DNA from: an uncultured Oscillospiraceae bacterium
GTDB taxonomy: Bacteria; Bacillota; Clostridia; Oscillospirales; Ruminococcaceae
DNA length: 7,717 nt
Reading direction: 5' to 3'
Assembly (NCBI GenBank): GCA_900556255.1
Contig: USNZ01000047.1
Coordinates: 1 to 7,717, forward strand
Position 1 is the first letter of the stretch. Each line of letters opens with the position of its first letter. The notes beneath the pieces were generated by a model that saw only the letters and a program-made list of their open reading frames with translations, was not told the DNA's origin and did no database searches. Position numbers and translations under genes: made by a program. Shown piece by piece: positions 1-5,369 of this stretch.

Positions 1-10
1 CCACACCGCG

Positions 11-41
11 ACGAACCCCTTCTTTGAGCGTGTCGGGTTTC
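11..41 (+). repeat. Left copy of a terminal inverted repeat
   Basis: This stretch begins with acgaaccccttctttg and recurs, inverted, at 7687-7717, with 29 of 31 bases identical when one copy is reverse-complemented. The only differences are at repeat positions 17 (a/c) and 25 (g/a). In this copy the second half runs into the first arm of a perfect hairpin (24-54); the right-hand copy has lost most of that hairpin. It is intergenic and carries no coding capacity. It looks like a dispersed intergenic repeat, but only two copies are visible here, so the family status is inferred. Confidence 0.7.
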
Positions 42-54
42 CCGACACGCTCAA
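24..54. terminator. Perfect hairpin, possible second terminator of the DUF4364 gene
   Basis: TTGAGCGTGTCGGG (24-37) pairs perfectly with CCCGACACGCTCAA (41-54) around a TTT loop, giving a 14-bp stem. It shares its last two bases with the next hairpin (53-84). Neither strand has a proper T-run after it, so on its own it is a poor intrinsic terminator. It may instead be part of a repeat element, or an RNA-stabilising 3' structure for the leftward transcript. Confidence 0.55.
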
Positions 55-84
55 GCGGTGTACCCCTGACGGGGTACACCGCTT
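53..84. terminator. Perfect 14-bp hairpin, likely transcription terminator
   Basis: AAGCGGTGTACCCC (53-66) pairs with GGGGTACACCGCTT (71-84) around a four-base loop, TGAC. On the + strand it is followed by a T-rich tail (83-93, TTTGTTGTTT), so it would best terminate a rightward gene lying left of the window. On the - strand it starts seven bases after the DUF4364 stop codon but has only a short T tail. It probably serves convergent genes, more efficiently for rightward transcription. Confidence 0.7.
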
Positions 85-90
85 TGTTGT

Positions 91-678
91 TTATAACAGC
101 GCTGCCGGGGGGCGGTCCTGCTCGTCGCCCGGCTGGGAAAGGATATCCATCACCTTATTGTACAAAACATTGCCGTGTGCAATAAAGTTGTTCTTGACCA
201 TCTCGGCCACCAGCTTGTCGGGCATGGCCAATTCCAGGCGGAACACATCACGGCCGTCCTCTCCGATCGTGCACACCACCGCATAGCCGTCGGCGTTTTC
301 CTGCACCTCGGCGCGGTTCATCGCTGCCTTGTGCCGCCAGCTCTGGATCTGCAGAACGCCGCGGATCGCGCTTTCCCGCACCGTGCGGGGCAGATCCTGT
401 GCCAGCGTGGTCGCCACCGTAAAGCCCTTGTCGGTCACGGTGTAGCTGTCGTTTTCGGCTTCGTGCAGGACCAGCTGCTGCTTTTCCACGTCGGCCAACG
501 CATCGGCAAATTCAAAATAGTTGACCAGCTGCTCCTGCAAAAGCGCGCCCTGCAGCGTTTCCCGCGTAATGGGCCCTGCCGTCTTGATCATATAGCACAG
601 CAAAATGCGTATCTGCAAATTGTCGGTAAGTCCGCCGGGCTTGACCCCCGCGGTAAATGCTTCTGCCAAGTATGTCAC
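91..678 (-). CDS. DUF4364 family protein
   Basis: A 195-residue soluble protein matching the DUF4364 family of Bacillota, whose molecular role is not known to me. Residues about 18-90 have the shape of a winged-helix module: LTDNLQIRILLCYMI starts the first helix, an NYFEFADAL segment follows, and YTVTDKGF (about 79-86) reads like the wing and 'TEKG' strand seen in PadR/MarR-like folds. Residues about 105-185 form the family-specific C-terminal part. There is no signal peptide or membrane segment. The start is a GTG at 678 with AAGG at 686-689, seven bases upstream; a TTG three codons later is also possible. It has its own consensus promoter at 708-736, so it need not be cotranscribed with the S1 gene 72 bp upstream. 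The two hairpins at 24-84 follow the stop. The family call is from sequence pattern; a DNA-binding regulatory role is only inference. Confidence 0.82.
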   Translation of the reverse strand: MTYLAEAFTAGVKPGGLTDNLQIRILLCYMIKTAGPITRETLQGALLQEQLVNYFEFADALADVEKQQLVLHEAENDSYTVTDKGFTVATTLAQDLPRTVRESAIRGVLQIQSWRHKAAMNRAEVQENADGYAVVCTIGEDGRDVFRLELAMPDKLVAEMVKNNFIAHGNVLYNKVMDILSQPGDEQDRPPAALL

Positions 679-707
679 ATCCTTGCCTTACAAAGTCGTT
701 TTCTTCT

Positions 708-736
708 ATTATACACACTGCTTTTGCGCCTTGCAA
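708..736 (-). promoter_or_regulatory. Sigma-A-type promoter for the DUF4364 gene
   Basis: Read leftward, TTGCAA (736-731), a 17-base spacer and a perfect TATAAT (713-708) lie just upstream of the GTG start at 678. Transcription would begin near 701, leaving a leader of about 22 bases that contains the ribosome-binding site. Confidence 0.8.
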
Positions 737-750
737 GTGCTTTCGTTGTC

Positions 751-1659
751 TCAGAATACCGTTTCGATCTGCTTGCGGCTTTGCGGGGTCGAGTAGATCC
801 ATTTTTTGATCCGCCCGCGCGTCACAAAATAGTGCGGCTCAAACCGCAGGGGCTGTCCCAGGTTTTTGTTGACCACCACCAGCTTGATCTTCATCTTGTC
901 GGGCAGGATATTTTTGATGTACACGCTCACGGTCTGGCCCGGCGTCAGGGTAGGGTCAGCCTCAGCCAGCCCGGCCAGGTTGGGCGCAATCTCAATAAAC
1001 ACGCCGTACTCCTCCACACTTCGCACAATGCCCACCACCGTCTCGCCGGGGGCAAAGCAGGCGGCGTTCTCGCTCCAGGTTCCCAGCAGCTCGCGCAGGG
1101 TCAGCACGATGCGCCCTTGTGCGTCGCGGTTTTTGATGGCGCACAAAAGCTGCTGCCCCACGCGCACACGGTCGGCGGGGGAGGAAATGCGCGACACCGA
1201 CAGGCAGTCGATGGGCAGAAGCGCCGCGATGCCGCAGCCGATATCACAAAACGCACCGAACCCCTCAATATGCGTCACGGTGCAGGGCAGCACACTGCCG
1301 GCCTCCAAGGTGTCCAGATACTGCCGCTTGCACTGCCGCTGGGCCTCTGCGCGGGACAGCAGGTAAATTTCCTCGCCGTTTTCGTCCCGTTGGCTGCCCG
1401 TCACGATAAAACAGGTGGGGCGGCCCACGCGGGTCAGCACGGCAATGTCCTTGATCTCCTCGCCGGGGGCGGTGTCCACGCACTCGGCAAAGGGCATCCG
1501 CGCACGGTGCCCGGCAATTTCAAACCGCAGGCAGCGGTCGGTGTCATAGGCAAGGGCGGTGCTTTGCAGCACCTCCCCGGCGGCGATGCAGCGCTCCCAT
1601 TCTTCGGGTGTCAGGGTGTTGGCGTTGCGGCAAAGACCTTCAGCACGATATTCCAGCAT
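751..1659 (-). CDS. S1 RNA-binding domain protein (three S1-like repeats)
   Basis: A 302-residue cytoplasmic protein built from S1/OB-fold repeats, likely binding mRNA or ribosome-associated RNA. A degenerate S1-like module spans about 29-105. Two clearer S1 domains follow: about 120-190 (VTHIEGFGAFCDIGCGIAAL, ending IVLTLRELLGTW) and about 204-263 (GIVRSVEEYGVFIEIAPNLA). The G-F/Y-G-A/V-F core is visible in both. A conserved-looking tail ends in WIYSTPQSRKQIETVF. It resembles the short S1-like proteins of Clostridia, often annotated as ribosomal protein S1 homologues, but is shorter than the four- to six-domain S1 of proteobacteria. The start at 1659 is chosen because GAGGAA (1671-1666) sits six bases upstream; reading further upstream to 1680 or 1758 adds residues with no S1 similarity and lacks a good ribosome-binding site. 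It is transcribed divergently from DUF951. Confidence 0.88.
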   Translation of the reverse strand: MLEYRAEGLCRNANTLTPEEWERCIAAGEVLQSTALAYDTDRCLRFEIAGHRARMPFAECVDTAPGEEIKDIAVLTRVGRPTCFIVTGSQRDENGEEIYLLSRAEAQRQCKRQYLDTLEAGSVLPCTVTHIEGFGAFCDIGCGIAALLPIDCLSVSRISSPADRVRVGQQLLCAIKNRDAQGRIVLTLRELLGTWSENAACFAPGETVVGIVRSVEEYGVFIEIAPNLAGLAEADPTLTPGQTVSVYIKNILPDKMKIKLVVVNKNLGQPLRFEPHYFVTRGRIKKWIYSTPQSRKQIETVF

Positions 1660-1665
1660 TTTCGG

Positions 1666-1671
1666 TTCCTC
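1666..1671 (-). promoter_or_regulatory. Ribosome-binding site fixing the S1-protein start
   Basis: GAGGAA, read leftward, lies six bases before the ATG at 1659. It selects this start over in-frame upstream ATGs at 1680 and 1758, which lack comparable sites. Confidence 0.75.
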
Positions 1672-1699
1672 ACTTCTCATTTGTTTTCCGCAAAAGCGG

Positions 1700-1728
1700 T
1701 TGATAACTTTTATGCACAGGGTTTGCAA
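1700..1728 (-). promoter_or_regulatory. Possible leftward promoter for the S1-protein gene
   Basis: Read leftward, the palindromic TTGCAA (1728-1723) is followed by a 17-base spacer and TATCAA (1705-1700), a four-of-six match to the -10 consensus. It would share its -35 hexamer with the rightward DUF951 promoter. No better leftward promoter is visible in the 128-bp intergenic region, but the -10 is weak. Confidence 0.45.
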
Positions 1729-1751
1729 ATCAGCACAAAACGTACTATAAT
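1723..1751 (+). promoter_or_regulatory. Sigma-A-type promoter of the DUF951-prfA operon
   Basis: TTGCAA (1723-1728), a 17-base spacer and a perfect TATAAT (1746-1751) precede the DUF951 start by 36 bases. The -35 hexamer and spacer length are identical to the DUF4364 promoter at 708-736. No terminator is seen from here through 5309, so this is the best candidate promoter for the whole DUF951-prfA-tsaC-coaE-transglycosylase run. Confidence 0.8.
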
Positions 1752-1787
1752 AGAACATGTATATCTGTTCAGAAAGGCGGCTGCATC

Positions 1788-1976
1788 ATGGACGTTCAGG
1801 TAGGGGATATCCTGCAAACCAAAAAACCGCATCCCTGCGGGGCCAACCAGTTTGATGTACTGCGCGTCGGCATGGATTTCAAGATCCGCTGCCGGGGCTG
1901 CGGGCATGAAATCATGCTGCCCCGCGCCAAGATCGAGCGCAATATCAAAAAAATTCTGCGCGACACCAAGCAGTAG
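1788..1976 (+). CDS. DUF951 family small protein (YyzM-like)
   Basis: A complete 62-residue protein matching the DUF951 family, represented in Bacillus subtilis by YyzM. The family signature is intact: the start VGDILQTKKPHPCGANQF (5-22), then IRCRGCGHEIMLPR (33-46). Cys17, Cys35, Cys38 and a nearby His (15 or 40) could form a zinc site; zinc binding is inferred from spacing only. The basic C-terminus (KIERNIKKILRDTK) is typical and could contact nucleic acid, but no function is established to my knowledge. The ATG at 1788 is preceded by an AAAGGCGG purine stretch and by the promoter at 1723-1751. It is the first gene of the rightward operon, 48 bp before prfA. Confidence 0.9.
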   Translation: MDVQVGDILQTKKPHPCGANQFDVLRVGMDFKIRCRGCGHEIMLPRAKIERNIKKILRDTKQ

Positions 1977-2013
1977 CGCGCCTTGCCGTATTCGCCCCCA
2001 AAACCGTTACTGC

Positions 2014-2019
2014 AAGGAG
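2014..2019 (+). promoter_or_regulatory. Ribosome-binding site fixing the prfA start
   Basis: AAGGAG lies five bases before the ATG at 2025. It argues against an in-frame ATG at 1983, which would add 14 residues unlike release factor 1 and has no comparable site. Confidence 0.8.
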
Positions 2020-2024
2020 AAGCT

Positions 2025-3107
2025 ATGCCCATACAGGATCTGCACGACGTCGAGCGCCGCTACGAGGAGCTGGCCTACAAAATGTCCACCCCCGAAGCCG
2101 CGGCCGACGCCAACGCCTACGCGCAGATGATGCGCGACTACAAGGAACTTACCCCCTTGATCGAAGAATACCGCCGCTGCTGCCGCTTGGAACGGGAACA
2201 GCAGGAGGCGCAGCAGCTGCTGCAGCAGGAGGCTGACCCGGCGTTTACCGCTATGGTACAGCAGGAGCTTTGCGAAATTGCCCACAATCTGGCGCAAAGC
2301 CGAGAGAATCTCAAGCTGCTGCTTTTACCCAAGGACGCCGATGACGAAAAAAGCGTCATTTTGGAGATTCGCGCCGGCGCGGGCGGCGAGGAAGCCGCCC
2401 TGTTTGCCCACAGCCTGTGGCGCATGTACACGATGTACGCCGCCAAACAGGGCTGGCAGTGCGAAACCGTCAGCGAGAATACCACCGAACTGGGCGGCAC
2501 CAAGGAGATCGTTTTTTCGGTGGAAGGGGACAGCGTATACAGCCGCTTAAAATTTGAAAGCGGCGTCCACCGCGTGCAGCGCGTGCCCGAAACCGAGACC
2601 CAAGGGCGCATCCATACCTCGACCGTGACGGTCGCCGTTATGCCCGAGGCGGAGGAAGTGGAGTTTGAACTGAACGCCAAGGATCTGCGCATCGACACTT
2701 TCCGTTCCTCCGGCGCGGGCGGTCAGCACATCAACAAGACTTCCTCCGCCATCCGCGTCACCCACCTGCCCACGGGCACGGTGGTGGAATGTCAGGACCA
2801 GCGCAGCCAGCGCGAAAACAAGGAACGCGCCCTGAAAGTCCTGCGCAGCCGCCTGCTGCAGCAAAAGCAGGACGCCTACGACGAGGCCTACAACGCCCAG
2901 CGCCAAAGTCAGGTCGGCAGCGGCGACCGCAGTGAAAAGATACGCACCTACAATTTCCCGCAGGACCGCGTCACCGACCATCGCATCGGCCTGACGCTGC
3001 GCAACCTGCAAGGCGTACTGGACGGCGACCTGGACCGCGTCATCGAGCCGCTGATTTTAGCCGATCGGGAAGAAAAATTAAAACAGAATCACGAGGATAC
3101 ACAATGA
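2025..3107 (+). CDS. prfA: Peptide chain release factor 1 (RF1)
   Basis: RF1 recognises UAA and UAG stop codons in the ribosomal A site and triggers hydrolysis of peptidyl-tRNA. The 360-residue product has the usual length. An N-terminal helical domain (1-100) has a Gln/Leu/Glu-rich stretch at 55-70. The class I signature EIRAGAGGEEAALF is at 114-127. The stop-codon-reading P-x-T tripeptide is PET at 188-190, inside RVPETETQGRIHTSTVTVAV, which marks RF1 rather than RF2 (S-P-F). The catalytic GGQ is at 232-234 in RSSGAGGQHINKTSSAIRVT; Gln234 is the residue PrmC methylates. The start is set by AAGGAG upstream. The stop codon overlaps the tsaC start as ATGA, indicating coupled translation. prmC, often next to prfA in Bacillota, is not here. 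Confidence 0.98.
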   Translation: MPIQDLHDVERRYEELAYKMSTPEAAADANAYAQMMRDYKELTPLIEEYRRCCRLEREQQEAQQLLQQEADPAFTAMVQQELCEIAHNLAQSRENLKLLLLPKDADDEKSVILEIRAGAGGEEAALFAHSLWRMYTMYAAKQGWQCETVSENTTELGGTKEIVFSVEGDSVYSRLKFESGVHRVQRVPETETQGRIHTSTVTVAVMPEAEEVEFELNAKDLRIDTFRSSGAGGQHINKTSSAIRVTHLPTGTVVECQDQRSQRENKERALKVLRSRLLQQKQDAYDEAYNAQRQSQVGSGDRSEKIRTYNFPQDRVTDHRIGLTLRNLQGVLDGDLDRVIEPLILADREEKLKQNHEDTQ

Positions 3108-4123
3108 AAACGCAAGTTTTGCCTGTCAATGAAGCGTCGGTAGCGCTGGCTGCCGAGCTTTTGCAAAAGGGGGAGCTGGTTGCCCTGCCCACCGAGACGG
3201 TCTACGGCATTGCCGCCGACGCCCGCAACGGTGCGGCTGTGAAAAAAATTTTTGAGGCGAAGGGCCGCCCCCAGGATAACCCCCTCATCGTACACATCTG
3301 CGGCATGGAGATGCTGGACGGCATCGTGTCCGAGGTGCCCGCACGGGCCAGAAAGCTGGCCGCCGCCTTCTGGCCCGGCCCCCTGACGATGGTCATGCCC
3401 AAGGGCAGCGAGGTCAGCCCCGTCACCTGTGCCGGGCTGGATACCGTGGGTGTGCGTATGCCGTCCCACCCAGTGGTGCAGGCGGTCATCCGCCAAAGCG
3501 GGGTGGCGTTTGCCGCGCCCAGCGCCAACCTGTCCGGCAAGCCCAGCCCCACCAACGCCGCCGACACGCTGGCCGATATGGACGGCCGCCTGCCGCTGAT
3601 CCTTGACGGCGGCGAGAGTGCCGTCGGTGTCGAGTCCACCGTCCTCTCGGTGGTGGGGGAGAAGCCGATGCTGCTGCGCCCCGGCTACATCACCAAGGAG
3701 CAGCTGGAGAGCGTCCTGGGTGAGGAAGTCATCGTAAGCCCTGCCATCCTCGAAAAGCTCAAGGACGGCGAGATTGCCCGCAGCCCCGGCATGAAATATA
3801 AGCACTACGCCCCCAAGGCGCAGGTCACGATTTTGCGCGGCAGTCTGGATGCCTACACCGCCTATGTCCGCGCCCATGCCGAGCCGGGCGTCTGGGCGCT
3901 CTGCTTTGACGGCGAGGGCGAAACGCTGCCCGTGCCGTACATCGAATACGGCAAAAACCACGACGGCGCCACCCAGGCACACCACCTGTTCTCCGCCCTG
4001 CGCGAGCTGGACAAGCAGGGCGCGCGCATCGTGTATGCCCGCTGCCCCGAGCAGGACGGCGTCTCAATGGCGGTGTACAATCGCCTGATCCGCGCCGCGG
4101 CCTTCCGTGTGGAGGATGTATGA
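3104..4123 (+). CDS. tsaC: L-threonylcarbamoyladenylate synthase, Sua5 type
   Basis: This enzyme makes threonylcarbamoyl-AMP from threonine, bicarbonate and ATP, the first step of t6A37 modification of ANN-decoding tRNAs. The 339-residue length fits the two-domain Sua5/YwlC type rather than the short TsaC/YrdC type. The YrdC-like catalytic domain covers about 1-205, with ALPTETVYGIAADA (27-40), KGRPQDNPLIVHI (53-65), FWPGPLT (89-95), APSANLSGKPSPT (138-150) and GVESTV (175-180). The Sua5 linker SPGMKYKHYAPKA (227-239) leads into the C-terminal Sua5 domain (240-339). The ATG overlaps the prfA stop (ATGA, 3104-3107), with a GAGG a few bases upstream. Its own stop overlaps coaE in the same way. 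The partners TsaB, TsaD and TsaE are not in the window. Confidence 0.96.
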   Translation: MKTQVLPVNEASVALAAELLQKGELVALPTETVYGIAADARNGAAVKKIFEAKGRPQDNPLIVHICGMEMLDGIVSEVPARARKLAAAFWPGPLTMVMPKGSEVSPVTCAGLDTVGVRMPSHPVVQAVIRQSGVAFAAPSANLSGKPSPTNAADTLADMDGRLPLILDGGESAVGVESTVLSVVGEKPMLLRPGYITKEQLESVLGEEVIVSPAILEKLKDGEIARSPGMKYKHYAPKAQVTILRGSLDAYTAYVRAHAEPGVWALCFDGEGETLPVPYIEYGKNHDGATQAHHLFSALRELDKQGARIVYARCPEQDGVSMAVYNRLIRAAAFRVEDV

Positions 4124-4722
4124 AAATTATCGGTATTACCGGGCGTTCGGGCTGCGGAAAATCCAGTGCGACAAAATTTTTGGCCGCACAGGGGTATCCT
4201 TGTATTGACGCAGATCTCATCGCACGCGAGGTCCTGCTGCCCGGCTCGCCCTGCCTGACCGCCTTGCAGGAAAGGTTCGGGGCGGATATTCTGGACGAGG
4301 CAGGGCAGCTGCGCCGCCGCCTGCTGGCCGACCGTGCCTTTGCCACGCCTGCGGGCACCCGCGCCCTGACCGCCGTGACCCAGCCGGAAATTTTAGCCCG
4401 CATCGAGCAGCGCCTGCTGGCCGCCGAATCCGCCGGGGCCGACTTTGCCTTTGTGGACGGTGCGGTCATTGTGGGAACGCCTTTTGAGCGCCGCTGCGAC
4501 GGCATTTTGCTGATTACCGTACCCTATGAGATAAGCGTTGCCCGCATCTGCGCGCGGGACGGCATTGCGCCCGAAATGGCGCGCCGCCGTCTGGACGCGC
4601 AGACCCCCTTGGAAACGCTGCGCGCGGCCGCCCGCTGGGAGGTCGTCAACGACGGTTCCGAGGCACAGCTTAAGGACAAGATCGGCTGCTTTTTACGGCA
4701 GCTGAGGGAAGGAGGCCTATGA
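4120..4722 (+). CDS. coaE: Dephospho-CoA kinase
   Basis: CoaE phosphorylates the ribose 3'-hydroxyl of dephospho-CoA with ATP, the last step of coenzyme A synthesis, in the cytoplasm. The product is 200 residues, normal for the family. The Walker A loop is GRSGCGKS (8-15). The substrate-site motif IDADLIAREV is at 29-38. The LID-like region ARRRLDAQTPLETLR spans about 154-168, and the family's terminal strand appears as WEVVNDGS (173-180). The middle segment, where relatives often have a PLLFE-type motif, reads DGAVIVGTPFERRCD (113-127), so it is somewhat divergent. GGAGG lies just before the start, and the ATG overlaps the tsaC stop. The stop overlaps the next gene as ATGA, completing a chain of three such overlaps. 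Confidence 0.93.
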   Translation: MKIIGITGRSGCGKSSATKFLAAQGYPCIDADLIAREVLLPGSPCLTALQERFGADILDEAGQLRRRLLADRAFATPAGTRALTAVTQPEILARIEQRLLAAESAGADFAFVDGAVIVGTPFERRCDGILLITVPYEISVARICARDGIAPEMARRRLDAQTPLETLRAAARWEVVNDGSEAQLKDKIGCFLRQLREGGL

Positions 4723-5309
4723 CCCACCGACAACAAAAGCATCGTGTCCGGCATACGGTTTTTACCGCGCTGGCGGTGCTGGCCGCCCTCGGTATTTTGC
4801 TGATGTCGGTCTTTCGCACCCAAATTGCCCGCGCCGAATACCCCTGCCGCTACACCGAATACGTTACCTACTACGCCGAAAAATATGACATAGACCCGCT
4901 GATTTTATACTCTTTTATCCGAACCGAAAGCAATTTCAACCCCGCCGCACAGTCCGATGCGGGGGCCAGGGGGCTGATGCAGATCACCGAGGTCACCTTT
5001 GACTGGATCAAAACAAAGGTTGCCCCCGACGAGGATCTGACCTTCGACGATCTGTTCGACCCCGAAACCAACATTCGCTTTGGCAGCTATTTTGTGGCGT
5101 ACTGCCTGCTGCGGTACGACAACCACCTGGCTACCGCAGCCGCCGCCTACCACAGCGGCGTGGGCACGGTGGACGGCCTGCTGGCAGACCCCGCCTGCTC
5201 GCCCGACGGGCAAACCCTTACGCACTACCCTTACCCGCAGATGCGGCGGTATGTGCATAAAATCACCACCGGCTATCAACGGTATCAAGAGATTTACTCT
5301 GATCAATAA
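4719..5309 (+). CDS. Membrane-anchored SLT-family lytic transglycosylase
   Basis: A 196-residue protein with a short basic N-terminus, one hydrophobic segment (about 12-32) acting as signal anchor, and an SLT (lysozyme-like, GH23-type) domain from about 45 to 190 that would face the cell wall. Such enzymes cleave the MurNAc-GlcNAc bond of peptidoglycan, forming 1,6-anhydroMurNAc. The presumed catalytic glutamate is Glu70 in IRTESNFNP (67-75). GARGLMQIT (82-90) is the usual second motif. AAYHSGVG (142-149) replaces the common AYNAG, a His for Asn change. RRYVHKI (176-182) is the last helix motif. The start overlaps the coaE stop, with AAGGAGG just upstream. A coaE-transglycosylase pairing fits a growth-linked operon in Clostridia-like genomes; its precise role, such as general turnover or sporulation, cannot be told from sequence. 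Confidence 0.92.
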   Translation: MTHRQQKHRVRHTVFTALAVLAALGILLMSVFRTQIARAEYPCRYTEYVTYYAEKYDIDPLILYSFIRTESNFNPAAQSDAGARGLMQITEVTFDWIKTKVAPDEDLTFDDLFDPETNIRFGSYFVAYCLLRYDNHLATAAAAYHSGVGTVDGLLADPACSPDGQTLTHYPYPQMRRYVHKITTGYQRYQEIYSDQ

Positions 5310-5312
5310 ACA

Positions 5313-5339
5313 GCGATGCTGCGTCTTTTGCGGCATCGC
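5313..5339 (+). other. Intergenic hairpin between transglycosylase and aminopeptidase genes
   Basis: GCGATGCTGC (5313-5322) pairs with GCGGCATCGC (5330-5339), including one T-G wobble, around a seven-base loop, gtctttt. It begins four bases after the transglycosylase stop and is followed by purine-rich sequence and the ribosome-binding site, not by a T-run. It is therefore not a standard intrinsic terminator; an mRNA-stability or processing role is possible. Confidence 0.55.
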
Positions 5340-5354
5340 GGATGTAAGAAGAAG

Positions 5355-5360
5355 AAAGGA
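5355..5360 (+). promoter_or_regulatory. Ribosome-binding site fixing the aminopeptidase start
   Basis: AAAGGA sits nine bases before the ATG at 5370. The in-frame ATG at 5316 lies inside the intergenic hairpin and would add 18 residues (MLRLLRHRGCKKKKGTSP) atypical of the family. Confidence 0.75.
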
Positions 5361-5369
5361 ACCTCCCCT

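Noticed and set aside
679..750. Possible terminator for the S1-protein gene before DUF4364
   Set aside because: No stable stem with a T-run is visible; the stretch is explained by the DUF4364 promoter and leader, so read-through remains possible.
1688..1699. A small CCGC-AAAA-GCGG hairpin in the divergent intergenic region
   Set aside because: Only four base pairs and no T-run; too weak to call a regulatory structure.
175..1803. A 542-codon rightward open frame opposite the DUF4364 and S1-protein genes
   Set aside because: It spans two well-supported leftward genes and the gap between them, its product shows no recognisable domain, and it is explained by G+C-rich codon use on the opposite strand.
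2210..2223. A 14-base palindrome (gcagcagctgctgc) in early prfA
   Set aside because: It encodes part of the Gln/Leu-rich helix of RF1 with CAG and CTG codons; the symmetry follows from those codons.
3089..3985. A 298-codon leftward open frame opposite tsaC
   Set aside because: It is fully covered by the Sua5-type gene with intact motifs; the product has no recognisable family and no suitable ribosome-binding context.
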